In this document: piece after piece, positions 18,585 to 27,557 of the stretch
Layout of the letters: each line of letters starts with the position of its first letter
How positions within the stretch are numbered: the stretch's first letter is position 1
Source: Caballeronia sordidicola
Lineage (GTDB): Bacteria > Pseudomonadota > Gammaproteobacteria > Burkholderiales > Burkholderiaceae
Reading direction: 5' to 3'
DNA length: 61,330 nt
Assembly: GCF_001544455.2 (NCBI RefSeq)
Contig: NZ_FCOC02000031.1
Location: forward strand, 1-61,330
Notes under the pieces: model-generated
Database searches by the model: none
What the model was told of the DNA's origin: nothing
Seen by the model: the letters and a program-made list of their open reading frames with translations, nothing else
Translations under genes and position numbers: made by a program

Positions 18585-19761
18585 ACCTGTTATCACCAAT
18601 AACCCGCCCGTGCCGCGCCGCCGGCTAGTCGTGATCGCCGTGGTCGGCGTTGCCGTTGCGTTGATTGTCGTGGCCGCAGGGGTTGCGCTGCGCGCCGTCG
18701 ATGCCCGCAACCTCAAGACCTGGACCGCCGCGCAAACGGTGCCGACCGTGACGGTGATTCACCCTGTCAGCGCGGCGAACGGCCCGACGCTCGACCTGCC
18801 TTCGCATCTGGAAGCGTATTCACGCGCTCCGATCTTCGCGCGCGTGAGCGGCTATCTGAAGTCGTGGAGCGTGGATATCGGCACGCCTGTCAAGGCCGGT
18901 CAACTGCTCGCAGTGATCGAGTCGCCGGAACTCGACCAGCAGTTGCTGCAGGCGCGCGCGGACCTCGCTAGCGCTCAGGCCAACGCGGCGCTTGCCGGCA
19001 CGACCGCAAAACGCTGGCAGGCGCTGCTCGGCTCGGACTCGGTCGCCCAGCAGGAAGTCGATGAACGCACCGGCGACTACACCGCGAAGAAAGCCACGGT
19101 CGCGGCCGCGCAGGCCAACGTGGACCGCCTGCTTGCGACCAAGGGTTTCGAGCGCATCATCGCGCCGTTCGACGGGGTGGTGACCGCCCGCGATACGGAC
19201 GTGGGCGCGCTGATCAATGCGGGCAGCGGCGGTATTGGGCAGGAATTGTTCGTGGTCTCCGACGTCAAGCAACTGCGCGTGTATGTGCAGGTGCCGCAAA
19301 GCTATGCGCCCGATGTCCGCGCCGGCACGACCGCCACGCTCACCGTGCCGGAATATCCGGGGCAGCGCTTCACGGCGCGCGTGATTGCATCGGCGGACTC
19401 GGTCAATGCAACGTCAGGAACGACGCTGGTGCAATTACTCGTGGATAACACGGCCGGCAAACTCTTGCCGGGTGGCTTCGCGAGCCTGCAATTCAAGCTC
19501 CCGGTACAGCAAAACGCGGTGCGCGTGCCCGCCAGTTCGCTCGTGTTCGATGCACGCGGCCTGATGGTCGCAACACTCGGCGCGAACGGCGAAGTCGTGT
19601 TCAAGAAGGTGACGATCAATCGCGATTTCGGCGACTCGGTGGAGATCGGCTCGGGACTCGCCGCAACGGATCGTGTGATCGATACTCCGCCTGACGGTCT
19701 GGTCGATGGCGATCACGTGCAGGTCGCCAGCACCGCCAAGAAGGTGTCCGCAAATGGCTAG
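18574..19761 (+). CDS. RND membrane fusion (periplasmic adaptor) protein
   Basis: A 395-residue adaptor linking the RND pump to the outer-membrane channel. An N-terminal membrane anchor (VVIAVVGVAVALIVVAAGVAL) is followed by lipoyl-like halves (RVSGYLKSWSVDIGTPVKAGQ and IIAPFDGVVTARDTDVGALI) around a coiled-coil hairpin. The beta-barrel and membrane-proximal domains come last. GGGAGG precedes the ATG. It overlaps the pump gene by 11 bases and the channel gene by 8, so the three are produced together. Confidence 0.94.
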   Translation: MSSEPVITNNPPVPRRRLVVIAVVGVAVALIVVAAGVALRAVDARNLKTWTAAQTVPTVTVIHPVSAANGPTLDLPSHLEAYSRAPIFARVSGYLKSWSVDIGTPVKAGQLLAVIESPELDQQLLQARADLASAQANAALAGTTAKRWQALLGSDSVAQQEVDERTGDYTAKKATVAAAQANVDRLLATKGFERIIAPFDGVVTARDTDVGALINAGSGGIGQELFVVSDVKQLRVYVQVPQSYAPDVRAGTTATLTVPEYPGQRFTARVIASADSVNATSGTTLVQLLVDNTAGKLLPGGFASLQFKLPVQQNAVRVPASSLVFDARGLMVATLGANGEVVFKKVTINRDFGDSVEIGSGLAATDRVIDTPPDGLVDGDHVQVASTAKKVSANG

Positions 19762-21226
19762 GATGCCTGAACTACGCGCTCCGGCGCTGGTGGCCGCGGT
19801 TTGCGTCCTGGCTGGCTGCTCGCTGGCGCCTGATTATCATGTGCCGCCCACGCCGGTAGTCGCGCAATACAAGACAACGGGACCGTGGATCAGCGCGCAA
19901 CCCGCCGACCAGCTGAGCCGCACCGGCTGGTGGAAGAGCTACAACGACACCGGGCTCGACGATCTCGAACAGCGCCTGCTCGCGAACAACACGGACCTTG
20001 CGGCGGCGTTTGCGCATTACCGGCAGGCGCAGGCGTTTGTTGATCAGGTCTCGGCGGGACTATTCCCGAAGATCACCGCAAGCGCGGTCCCGCAGCGTGA
20101 CAAGCAGTCGCGTAACCGGCCCCTGCGTGCAGGCGGTCCCGACGAATACAACTCCGCCACGCTGAGCGGTGAAATCGATTACGACCTTGATTTATGGGGC
20201 CGCGTGCGTGATTCGGTGGCGGCCGGCAAGGACGAAGAGCAGGCATCGAAGGCCGATCTTGCATCCGTGCAATTGAGCTTGCAGATTCAACTCGCCGATA
20301 GCTACATTCGTCTGCGTGGTCTCGACCAGCAAACCCAGTTGCTCACCGACACCGTCGCGGCGTTCGCGCGCGCGTTGCAGCTTACGCAAACGCTGCACGG
20401 CGGCGGGATTGTTTCCGGGCTCGACGTATCGCGCGCGCAGACGCAGTTGTCGTCGGCGAAATCGCAGTTGTCGCAGAATCTGGCGCAACGCGCGTTGATC
20501 GAGCACGCGATCGCGGAATTGATTGGCGCGTCGGCTTCCGAATTCAGCTTGCCGCAGCAGACCGCGTCGATCACCTTGCCGGTGATTCCGGCCGGGTTGC
20601 CGTCCACGTTGTTGCAGCGCCGTCCGGATATTGCAGCGGCCGAGCGCCGCGTGGCCGAAGCGAACGCCAAGATCGGCGTGGCGCGCGCGGCCTATTTTCC
20701 GTCCATCACGTTGAGCCTGCAGGGCGGCTTGCAGAGTTCCGCATACGCCGGATTGATCAGTGCACCGAATCTCTTCTGGGCAATCGGTCCGCAGCTCGTG
20801 CAATACGTCTTCGATGGCGGCTTGCGGCGCGCACAGCTCGACACGGCGAAAGCGGCAACCGATGAAGCCGGCGCGCGCTATAGAGGCGTGGTGTTGTCGG
20901 CGTTCCAGCAGATCGAAGACAACCTTTCGCTGCTTCAGGAACTCGGCACGGCGCTCGAACAGCAACGCGACGCGGGCAACTCGGCGCAGCATTCCGTTGA
21001 TCTGGCGCTGAACCGGTATCGGCAGGGTGCGGTGGGTTATCTCGACGTGGTGCAGGCGCAGACCGCGGCGCTCGACGCCCAGCGAGCCGTGCTCGACATC
21101 CAGACGCGGCAGTTGAGCGCGAACGTGCAACTGGTCAAGGCGCTGGGCGGCGGATGGTCCAGCGACGAACTGGCGAGCACGGCGCAGGCGCCCGCGCTCG
21201 TGGCCGCGACCGATCCGAAGGGTTGA
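19754..21226 (+). CDS. Outer-membrane efflux lipoprotein, NodT/OprM family
   Basis: A 490-residue TolC-family channel with a lipoprotein signal (LVAAVCVLAGC, lipidated Cys near residue 21). Two outer-membrane-efflux repeats follow. The first holds the typical WWKSYNDTGLDDLEQRLLANN and the second RRPDIAAAERRVAEANAKIG. It completes the tripartite pump. The ATG at 19754 overlaps the adaptor stop; a second ATG at 19763 is possible. Confidence 0.94.
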   Translation: MARMPELRAPALVAAVCVLAGCSLAPDYHVPPTPVVAQYKTTGPWISAQPADQLSRTGWWKSYNDTGLDDLEQRLLANNTDLAAAFAHYRQAQAFVDQVSAGLFPKITASAVPQRDKQSRNRPLRAGGPDEYNSATLSGEIDYDLDLWGRVRDSVAAGKDEEQASKADLASVQLSLQIQLADSYIRLRGLDQQTQLLTDTVAAFARALQLTQTLHGGGIVSGLDVSRAQTQLSSAKSQLSQNLAQRALIEHAIAELIGASASEFSLPQQTASITLPVIPAGLPSTLLQRRPDIAAAERRVAEANAKIGVARAAYFPSITLSLQGGLQSSAYAGLISAPNLFWAIGPQLVQYVFDGGLRRAQLDTAKAATDEAGARYRGVVLSAFQQIEDNLSLLQELGTALEQQRDAGNSAQHSVDLALNRYRQGAVGYLDVVQAQTAALDAQRAVLDIQTRQLSANVQLVKALGGGWSSDELASTAQAPALVAATDPKG

Positions 21227-21253
21227 GCGCGCGGCGAGCGAATGGAGCGGGAT

Positions 21254-21985
21254 TCACTTCGGCGTGATGTCCCTTTCCACGCGCTTGATATGCTGCTCGA
21301 CGTAGAACGCGGCGGCATTGGCGTCGCCCTGGATCACCGCCTCGTAGATCAGCCTGTGCTCGGCCACGTAGAGACGGATGCGGCCTGCGTCGTAGATGCC
21401 TTCGTCTTTCAGGCGTTTCCACAAGGGCTGGTCCATCGAACTCGCGACCTCGTCGGCGATCTTGACCATCAGGGCGTCGCCCGTCATGACGGCGAGTTGC
21501 CGGTGGAACAACCGGTCGCTGCTGTTCCATAAGGCGCGCTGCGCGGGGTCGTCGATGTCGTAGATGTTTTCCATCTGACCGAGATAGTGTTCGGCCAGCC
21601 GGTCGCGTTGAGCGCGTGCAGCGGCGCGCCGGGCGATGGCAGGTTCGAGGACCATGCGTACGTCGAGCGTGGAACTCGGGCTGAAGTCCGCGGCTTGCGC
21701 GCTGCTCGCGCTTCCGTGCGACAGACGGTCGAACGCGTCGCCGCACACGAACGTCCCGGAGTTCCGTTTTGTTATGACCAGCCCTTCGTTCTGCAGCGCG
21801 CCGATCGCCTCGCGCACGGCCGGCCGCCCCACGCCGAACAATGCGGCGAGGTCGCGTTCGGAAGGCAGCCGCGACTCGGGCATGAAACGCCCGGCCGCAA
21901 TCTCGTCGCGAATTTTCTGCGATACCTGTTCATAAATTTGCCTGGGCCGGAATGAGCCGTCCAGTTCGGCGTGCACCGCTGACAT
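21254..21985 (-). CDS. GntR-family regulator, FadR/FCD subfamily
   Basis: A 243-residue regulator. The N-terminal winged helix (RLPSERDLAALFGVGRPAVREAI) gives the GntR signature at about residues 39-60. The C-terminal all-helical FCD domain carries the usual metal/acid-binding residues (DRLFHRQLA, EHRLIYEAV, EQHIKRVE). It is divergent from the hydroxyproline genes and probably controls them. The C-terminus is convergent with the efflux lipoprotein gene, with 27 bases between. Confidence 0.92.
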   Translation of the reverse strand: MSAVHAELDGSFRPRQIYEQVSQKIRDEIAAGRFMPESRLPSERDLAALFGVGRPAVREAIGALQNEGLVITKRNSGTFVCGDAFDRLSHGSASSAQAADFSPSSTLDVRMVLEPAIARRAAARAQRDRLAEHYLGQMENIYDIDDPAQRALWNSSDRLFHRQLAVMTGDALMVKIADEVASSMDQPLWKRLKDEGIYDAGRIRLYVAEHRLIYEAVIQGDANAAAFYVEQHIKRVERDITPK

Positions 21986-22083
21986 TCGTGTTCTCGCTAA
22001 CGTGGCAAAGCGGATGATTCAATCTACTTGGTCAAAAAACAAACCAGAATGGGTCCGCTTTATTTTGAAATGGTTGCGACCAT

Positions 22084-22097
22084 GACCATTTGTGGTC
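22084..22097 (+). promoter_or_regulatory. Inverted repeat, candidate GntR operator
   Basis: GACCATTTGTGGTC (arms GACCA/TGGTC, 4-base spacer) lies between the divergent GntR gene and the binding-protein gene. A looser pair ATTGGT/ACCAGT follows at 22105-22127, and a TATAGT -10-like element overlaps it at 22127-22132. TGGT/ACCA half-sites are usual for FadR-type GntR proteins. Confidence 0.5.
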
Positions 22098-22151
22098 TAC
22101 ATTAATTGGTATGCAATGAAGACCAGTATAGTCCCACACGGAGCGAAATAA

Positions 22152-23270
22152 ATGAACAAGACAGTCGCAGGGTTGATGGCCGCCGCCGCATTGGCAAGCA
22201 TGGGCGCCCACGCGCAAGAAGTGGTGACGATTGGTCATTCGGCGCCATTGACCGGTCCGCAAGCGGTCAATGGCAAGGATAACGAGAATGGCGCGCGCCT
22301 GGCCGTGGAGGATCTGAACAAGAAAGGCGTGACGGTCGCGGGCAAAACAGTGACCTTCAAACTGGACTCGGAAGACGACCAGGCTGATCCGAAAATTGGC
22401 GTTCAAATCGCCCAGAAACTCGCCGACAGTGGCGTGGTCGCCGTGCTCGGACCCTACAACTCTGGCGTCGCGATTCCGGCGTCGCGGGTTTTCAGCACGG
22501 CAGGAATTCCCATGCTGCCGGTGGCATCGAACCCCGCGCTGACCACGCAGGGCTTCAAGAATATTTTCCGCATTGGCGCGAGCGACGAACAACTGGGCGG
22601 CGCAATGGCCGTGTTCGCGAAGAAGACGCTGAAGGCGAAAACGGCGGCGGTTATCGACGATCGCACAGCTTATGGCCAGGGCGTCGCCGAGCAGTTCGTG
22701 AACGTGGCAAAGGCGCAAGGCATTCAGATCGTCGACAACCAGTACACCAATTCCAGCGCGACCGATTTCCTCGGCATCCTGACCACGATCAAGGCGAAGA
22801 ATCCGGACGTCATCTTCTTCGGCGGCTACGCTGCGCAAGGCGCGCCAATGGCGAAGCAGATGCGCCAGCGCGGCGTGCGCGCGAAGCTGCTCGGCGGCGA
22901 CGGCATTTGTTCCGCCGACATGGGCAAGGTCGCGGGCGATGCCGCGTCGATCGTGTATTGCGCGCAAGGGGGAACGTCGCTCGAGAAAACGGCCGCGGGC
23001 CGCGACTTTGTGAAGCGTTACAAGGACACGTATCACACTGACACGCAGGTCTACGCTGTAAGCTACTACGACGGCATGATGCTGCTCGCCGACGCCATGG
23101 TGAAGGCGGGTACGACCACCGATCGCGCGAAGCTGATCGCGCAACTCGCGAAGACCGACTATAAGGGCATTGCCGGCACCTATTCCTTTGACGCCAAGGG
23201 CGACCTGAAGGGCGCGCCCACGACCGTGTACGAGATCAAGGACGGCCTGCCGGTCGCGTACGGGCAATGA
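22152..23270 (+). CDS. Branched-chain amino-acid-type ABC substrate-binding protein
   Basis: A 372-residue periplasmic binding protein of the Leu/Ile/Val (LivK-like) type I fold. The signal peptide ends at about MGAHA-QE. The mature part opens with VVTIGHSAPLTGPQAVNGKD and continues with LGPYNSGVAIPASRVFS. It is followed directly by a hydroxyproline dehydratase gene, so a trans-3-hydroxyproline or related ligand is likely. No permease or ATPase gene is adjacent, so it must borrow a transporter encoded elsewhere or act as a sensor. GGAG precedes the ATG. Confidence 0.92.
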   Translation: MNKTVAGLMAAAALASMGAHAQEVVTIGHSAPLTGPQAVNGKDNENGARLAVEDLNKKGVTVAGKTVTFKLDSEDDQADPKIGVQIAQKLADSGVVAVLGPYNSGVAIPASRVFSTAGIPMLPVASNPALTTQGFKNIFRIGASDEQLGGAMAVFAKKTLKAKTAAVIDDRTAYGQGVAEQFVNVAKAQGIQIVDNQYTNSSATDFLGILTTIKAKNPDVIFFGGYAAQGAPMAKQMRQRGVRAKLLGGDGICSADMGKVAGDAASIVYCAQGGTSLEKTAAGRDFVKRYKDTYHTDTQVYAVSYYDGMMLLADAMVKAGTTTDRAKLIAQLAKTDYKGIAGTYSFDAKGDLKGAPTTVYEIKDGLPVAYGQ

Positions 23271-23298
23271 GTCCGGCAGTTAGCGAACCGGACACGAA

Positions 23299-24306
23299 AT
23301 GAAAATCACGAATGCAATCAGCACGGTCGAAGTTCATACCGGAGGGGAAGCGTTTCGCATTGTGACGAGCGGTTTGCCGAAGATGCAGGGCAAGACGATT
23401 GTCGCGCGCCGCGCGTGGCTGAAGGAACATGCCGACCACATTCGCCGCGCGCTGATGTTCGAGCCGCGCGGTCACGCCGACATGTACGGCGGTTACCTCA
23501 CCGAACCGGTCAGCGAAGGCGCCGACTTCGGCATCATCTTCGTTCACAACGAGGGCTATAGCGACCATTGCGGCCACGGTGTCATCGGGCTTGCGACGGC
23601 GGCGGTCGAGTTGGGATGGATCGAGCGGACGGAACCTGAAACGCGTGTGGGTATCGACGCGCCTTGCGGTTTCATTGAAGCGTTCGTTCAATGGGACGGC
23701 AACCATGCGGGCAATGTGCGTTTCGTCAACGTTCCTTCGTTCATCTGGCAACGCGACGTTACCGTTCAGACGCCATCGTTCGGTAGCGTGACCGGCGACA
23801 TCGCTTTTGGCGGCGCGTTTTATTTCTATACCGATGGCGCGCCTTTTGACCTGCCGATCCGCGAGTCGGCAGTCGATAAGCTGATCCAGTTCGGCGCCGA
23901 AGTGAAGGCTGCCGCCAACGCGGCGGTGAAGGTCGTGCATCCTGAGATTCCAGAACTGAACCATATCTACGGCACGATTATCGCGAACGAACCTCGGCAC
24001 GGGGGTTCATCGCAGGCGAATTGCTGCGTGTTCGCCGACCGCGAAGTCGATCGTTCGCCAACGGGTTCGGGCACTGCCGGCCGCGTCGCGCAACTGTACT
24101 TGCGGGGCAGGTTGAAGAAGGACGAAACACTCGTCAACGAGTCGGTGATCGGCACTGTATTCAAGGGCCGCGTGCTGAGCGAAACGAAGCTCGGTTCCTT
24201 CGATGCGGTCATTCCCGAAATCGAGGGCAATGCTTATATCTGCGGTTTCGCGAACTGGATCATCGACGATCGCGATCCGCTTACCTACGGCTTCCTGGTG
24301 CGATGA
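23299..24306 (+). CDS. lhpH: trans-3-hydroxy-L-proline dehydratase (proline racemase family)
   Basis: A 335-residue member of the proline racemase superfamily. The first catalytic position is Cys91 (SDHCGHGVIG) and the second is Thr255 (DRSPTGSGTAG). In this family Cys/Cys marks racemases and 4-hydroxyproline epimerases, whereas Cys/Thr marks trans-3-hydroxy-L-proline dehydratases, so I assign dehydratase. The reaction gives delta1-pyrroline-2-carboxylate. The next gene overlaps by four bases (ATGA) and encodes the expected reductase for that product. This agreement between residues and context makes the call strong. Confidence 0.88.
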   Translation: MKITNAISTVEVHTGGEAFRIVTSGLPKMQGKTIVARRAWLKEHADHIRRALMFEPRGHADMYGGYLTEPVSEGADFGIIFVHNEGYSDHCGHGVIGLATAAVELGWIERTEPETRVGIDAPCGFIEAFVQWDGNHAGNVRFVNVPSFIWQRDVTVQTPSFGSVTGDIAFGGAFYFYTDGAPFDLPIRESAVDKLIQFGAEVKAAANAAVKVVHPEIPELNHIYGTIIANEPRHGGSSQANCCVFADREVDRSPTGSGTAGRVAQLYLRGRLKKDETLVNESVIGTVFKGRVLSETKLGSFDAVIPEIEGNAYICGFANWIIDDRDPLTYGFLVR

Positions 24307-25211
24307 ACATGATCGAATCCTTCGATGAACAACAGACCGCGGCGCTGCTTCCCTATGTGGAACTCGTCGATGCATTGAGCGTTGCCGTGACCGAATATGG
24401 CGCGGGAAAGATCGTGAGTCCGGAGCGGCTCGTGGTGTCTTTGCAGGCAAACGGCGTGATGCTGTCCATGCCCGCGAGCGCGGCCGATCTTGCCATTCAC
24501 AAGCTAGTGAACGTCTGCCCGGGAAACGGCGCGAAGGGATTGCCGACCATCCATGGCCAAGTGACGGCTTACGATTCGATCACGGGCCAAGCGCTTTTCA
24601 CACTCGATGGCCCCACGGTCACGGGCAGGCGAACTGCGGGAATATCGGCGCTTGGCATCAGGCGTCTTGCGCGCAGTGTGAAGTCCATTCTGCTGATCGG
24701 CACGGGCAAGCAGGCGAGCAATCACGCCGAGGCGTTCGCCGCGCTGTTTCCGGAGGCCACGCTTTACGTCAAGGGTTCGTCGTTGCAATCGGCGCAGCGG
24801 TTTGCGGCAACGCGTGAGGGAATGGTGGCGCTCGACAACGACATCGTGCCGGATGACGTGGACGTGGTCGTCACGCTCACCACGAGCAGGACGCCGGTCT
24901 ATCGCGATGCGGCGCGCGTGGCGCGGCTGGTTGTCGGAGTCGGCGCATTCACACCGGACGGAGCAGAAATCGCCTCCCCCATTGTTCATGCGAGCGCCGT
25001 GGTCGTGGACGATCCAGCGGGCGCGAAACACGAAGCGGGCGATCTGATTCAGGCGGGCGTCGACTGGACGGCGGTGGATGCGCTGGCCGCTGTTATCGAT
25101 GGAACATGGGGCAGGCCGTCCGATCGTCCGGTGCTCTTCAAGAGCGTCGGGTGCGCGGCATGGGACCTGGCTGCCGCGCGGCTCGCGCGCAAGCGCTTGT
25201 CCAACGTGTAG
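24303..25211 (+). CDS. lhpI: Delta1-pyrroline-2-carboxylate reductase (ornithine cyclodeaminase/mu-crystallin family)
   Basis: A 302-residue NAD(P)H-dependent enzyme of the ornithine cyclodeaminase/mu-crystallin family. The Rossmann motif is SILLIGTGKQASNHAEAF and substrate-side elements lie in PGNGAKGLPTIHGQV. Coupled by ATGA to the dehydratase, it should reduce delta1-pyrroline-2-carboxylate to L-proline, completing a two-step route. Ornithine cyclodeaminase or ketimine reductase activity cannot be excluded from sequence alone. The start at 24303 fits the overlap; an upstream in-frame start would lie inside the dehydratase gene. Confidence 0.86.
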   Translation: MNMIESFDEQQTAALLPYVELVDALSVAVTEYGAGKIVSPERLVVSLQANGVMLSMPASAADLAIHKLVNVCPGNGAKGLPTIHGQVTAYDSITGQALFTLDGPTVTGRRTAGISALGIRRLARSVKSILLIGTGKQASNHAEAFAALFPEATLYVKGSSLQSAQRFAATREGMVALDNDIVPDDVDVVVTLTTSRTPVYRDAARVARLVVGVGAFTPDGAEIASPIVHASAVVVDDPAGAKHEAGDLIQAGVDWTAVDALAAVIDGTWGRPSDRPVLFKSVGCAAWDLAAARLARKRLSNV

Positions 25212-25223
25212 GCTTTTCGCGCT

Positions 25224-26477
25224 TCAAGTCAGAGCAAAGCGGGCGAAGTTGACCATGGTGACAAGATCATCAGATGTCCCGAACGATCCTGGCTTGGTCA
25301 GGAACGGACGGCGATCGTAAGCGCCGCCCCTGACCGTTGCCACCGGCGTGCCGGGCAGCACTTCGTGACCGTAGATGGTCAGCCCGTCCGCACCGAGCAG
25401 GCGGAAGATCGATTGCGCCGTTGCCCCGCCCGAAAATACGAACGCATTGCAGCGCGGCAGAAAAGGCGTAACCAGAAACTGCAGCAATGCTTCGATGCGC
25501 GCGGCAAGCATTGGCTCATCCCAGCCGGCTTTGGCCGCGAGTTGCCGCACGCGGTCGCTCGCCTCATGTGAACCGGATGTGTGCAACAGGAGATCGCCGC
25601 CGCCGCGCAGCCGTTCAATATAGGGCGCGCCGAACGCTTCACAGGATTGCTCGAAAAATGCCGGGCCGAGTTCAAGCACGACGCTGCGCGCATCGATAGC
25701 CGCCTCCAGCCGCGCGACCTGCTTGCGCGTCATGTCGCTGGTGGAACCGGCAACCACCAATACCGCCGATGCACTGCGTGCACCGCCCGCATACGGACGC
25801 AACGCTTCGCCGAGGCCGTACGTTCCCGCAAAGAACCGGACGCCCGCGCCGTGCGCTGCCGCAACCACCGCGTTGAGGTCGGCTTGCGTGGCGCTATCGG
25901 CGACCACGATGCCGTGTCCCACCGCATCGAAAAACGCGGCCAGCGCTGCAGCGCCTCCCGCGATCACGCGGGCATCGAGACAATGAACCGGGCGCGCCGT
26001 CTGTTCACGCAACCGGTCGGGCACATACGACGATGCCACCGGCGCGCCCGGGTCAACCATGCGCATGCGTTCGGCGAGCGGCAGGCCATCGACGAGTTGA
26101 TAGCCGCCAACTGTAATGCGCCCCATTTTCGGCGATGCACACAGCACCACGCAGCGCTCCTGCGCGCACGCTGACATGATTGCGTCGATCTCGTGTCCGA
26201 ACGGTCCGCGCAGCAGGGAATCGAACTTCTTCACGATGAACGCCGGGCCGAGCCGCTGCAATGCGCGCGCGGCATCGGACACTTTCTCGCGTGCCCGAGG
26301 CGGCGTATCGTAGCGCGATTCGGTATCGAAGATCAGCACCTGGGCCGCGTTGCCTTGCGCGCGAACTGCATCTGAATCCTGCACGAGCACGGTCGACAAT
26401 CCGCAGCGCGCGAATTCGGCGCCGGTGCTGCTCGCGCCCGAAAGATCGTCCGCAATGACCGCAATGGAACCGTTCAT
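25224..26477 (-). CDS. Four-carbon acid sugar kinase (DUF1537, D-threonate/3-oxotetronate kinase type)
   Basis: A 417-residue kinase. The N-terminal domain has the family motif IADDLSGASSTGAEFA and VKKFDSLLRGPFG; the C-terminal nucleotide-binding domain ends in FVFSGGATAQSIFRLLGADG...GTPVATVRGG. Known relatives phosphorylate D-threonate, D-erythronate or 3-oxotetronate at O4. The gene follows pdxA2 by 12 bases, so D-threonate (or D-erythronate) kinase is the best reading. Together they would give 4-phospho-D-threonate and then dihydroxyacetone phosphate. Confidence 0.88.
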   Translation of the reverse strand: MNGSIAVIADDLSGASSTGAEFARCGLSTVLVQDSDAVRAQGNAAQVLIFDTESRYDTPPRAREKVSDAARALQRLGPAFIVKKFDSLLRGPFGHEIDAIMSACAQERCVVLCASPKMGRITVGGYQLVDGLPLAERMRMVDPGAPVASSYVPDRLREQTARPVHCLDARVIAGGAAALAAFFDAVGHGIVVADSATQADLNAVVAAAHGAGVRFFAGTYGLGEALRPYAGGARSASAVLVVAGSTSDMTRKQVARLEAAIDARSVVLELGPAFFEQSCEAFGAPYIERLRGGGDLLLHTSGSHEASDRVRQLAAKAGWDEPMLAARIEALLQFLVTPFLPRCNAFVFSGGATAQSIFRLLGADGLTIYGHEVLPGTPVATVRGGAYDRRPFLTKPGSFGTSDDLVTMVNFARFALT

Positions 26478-26489
26478 GACGCTGCTCCG

Positions 26490-27545
26490 TCAGCTTGAAG
26501 CGGCGGTCGCCGCCGTGCGCCGGCGCAGATCCGCGAGTTCAGCGGCAAGCAGGATCGCGCGAACCAGCACGTCGCACTTTGCAATGCCCTTGCCGGTAAT
26601 GTCGTAAGCGGTCCCGTGACCCGCCGTGGTTCGAATGATCGGCGTTCCCGCGATCACGGTCACATAACCGTAGCGCTTGAGCGGAATCACCCCTTGATCG
26701 TGATACATGCCGATCACGCCATCGAACGTGCCTTGCTCCGCCGAATAATAGAGGCTGTCGGCGGGACCCGGCCCGACGAGCTGGAACCCTTCGCCGCGCA
26801 GACGTTCCATTACGGGAATCACGTGTTCGATTTCCTCGCGCCCGAAGAGGCCGCCATCGCCCGCGTGCGGATTGAGCCCCGCGACCGCGAGCTTGGGATC
26901 GTCGATATGCCACAGATCGCGCAATGCCTCGCGCGCGATCCGGATCACGCGCTCCACACGTTCCTGCGTGACGAGATCGATAGCCTGCCTGAGCGACACA
27001 TGCGACGAGACCAGGAACACTTTCACCTTGCCGCCCGTGAGCACCGTGAAGAAGTTCTTGGTGCCCGTGGCTTCGGCGAAGACTTCCGTTTGTCCCGCAT
27101 AGAAGTGGCCGGCCGCGTGCATTGCTTCCTTGTTGGTGGGCGCTGAAGCAATGGCGTCGATACGGCCATCGAGCGCCATCTGCGCCGCCGTGCGAATGTA
27201 TTCCACGAACGCCGCGCCGCATGAGGCGTTGATCTGGCCGGGCGTGAAGCTGTCGGGCGCGAGGTTTTCGAGGTCGAAGACGTCGATCACGCCAGGCTCG
27301 TAGCGTGCTTCATCCACGGAATGAATCGCCCGTACGCTCAGCGGCAAGCCCGCCGGTTGATCGCCGTTGCCGGAAGCCAGCGCGAGCGCGTTGCGGACAA
27401 TGCGCGCGTCGCCGATCACGAGCGGGCGGCATGTGTCGTACAGCGCGCCTGAAGCAAACGACTTGGCGATGATTTCCGGGCCAATGCCCGCCGCGTCGCC
27501 AAGAGTAATACCTACAACAGGGAGTGCGGATTCAGAGTGCGGCAT
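26490..27545 (-). CDS. pdxA2: 4-phospho-D-threonate 3-dehydrogenase (PdxA2)
   Basis: A 351-residue PdxA-family oxidative decarboxylase. Signature segments are GITLGDAAGIGPEI at the N-terminus, metal/phosphate-binding motifs HAAGHFYAGQTEVFAEATG and NPHAGDGGLFGREE, and MYHDQGVIPLKR. It is PdxA2 rather than the vitamin B6 enzyme PdxA because it stands between a DUF1537 kinase and an oxidase under a DeoR regulator and far from pyridoxine genes. It oxidises 4-phospho-D-threonate to an unstable keto acid that loses CO2 to give dihydroxyacetone phosphate. Confidence 0.9.
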   Translation of the reverse strand: MPHSESALPVVGITLGDAAGIGPEIIAKSFASGALYDTCRPLVIGDARIVRNALALASGNGDQPAGLPLSVRAIHSVDEARYEPGVIDVFDLENLAPDSFTPGQINASCGAAFVEYIRTAAQMALDGRIDAIASAPTNKEAMHAAGHFYAGQTEVFAEATGTKNFFTVLTGGKVKVFLVSSHVSLRQAIDLVTQERVERVIRIAREALRDLWHIDDPKLAVAGLNPHAGDGGLFGREEIEHVIPVMERLRGEGFQLVGPGPADSLYYSAEQGTFDGVIGMYHDQGVIPLKRYGYVTVIAGTPIIRTTAGHGTAYDITGKGIAKCDVLVRAILLAAELADLRRRTAATAASS

Positions 27546-27557
27546 GCGTGGCTCCGT

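Noticed and set aside
15825..18716. A very long open frame on the minus strand
   Set aside because: It lies antisense to the RND pump, is rich in Arg, His and Asp without any domain, and is the usual by-product of GC-rich codon use opposite a real gene.
23299..24306. Proline racemase or 4-hydroxyproline epimerase as the function
   Set aside because: Those enzymes have Cys at both catalytic positions; here the second is Thr255, and the neighbour is a pyrroline-2-carboxylate reductase.
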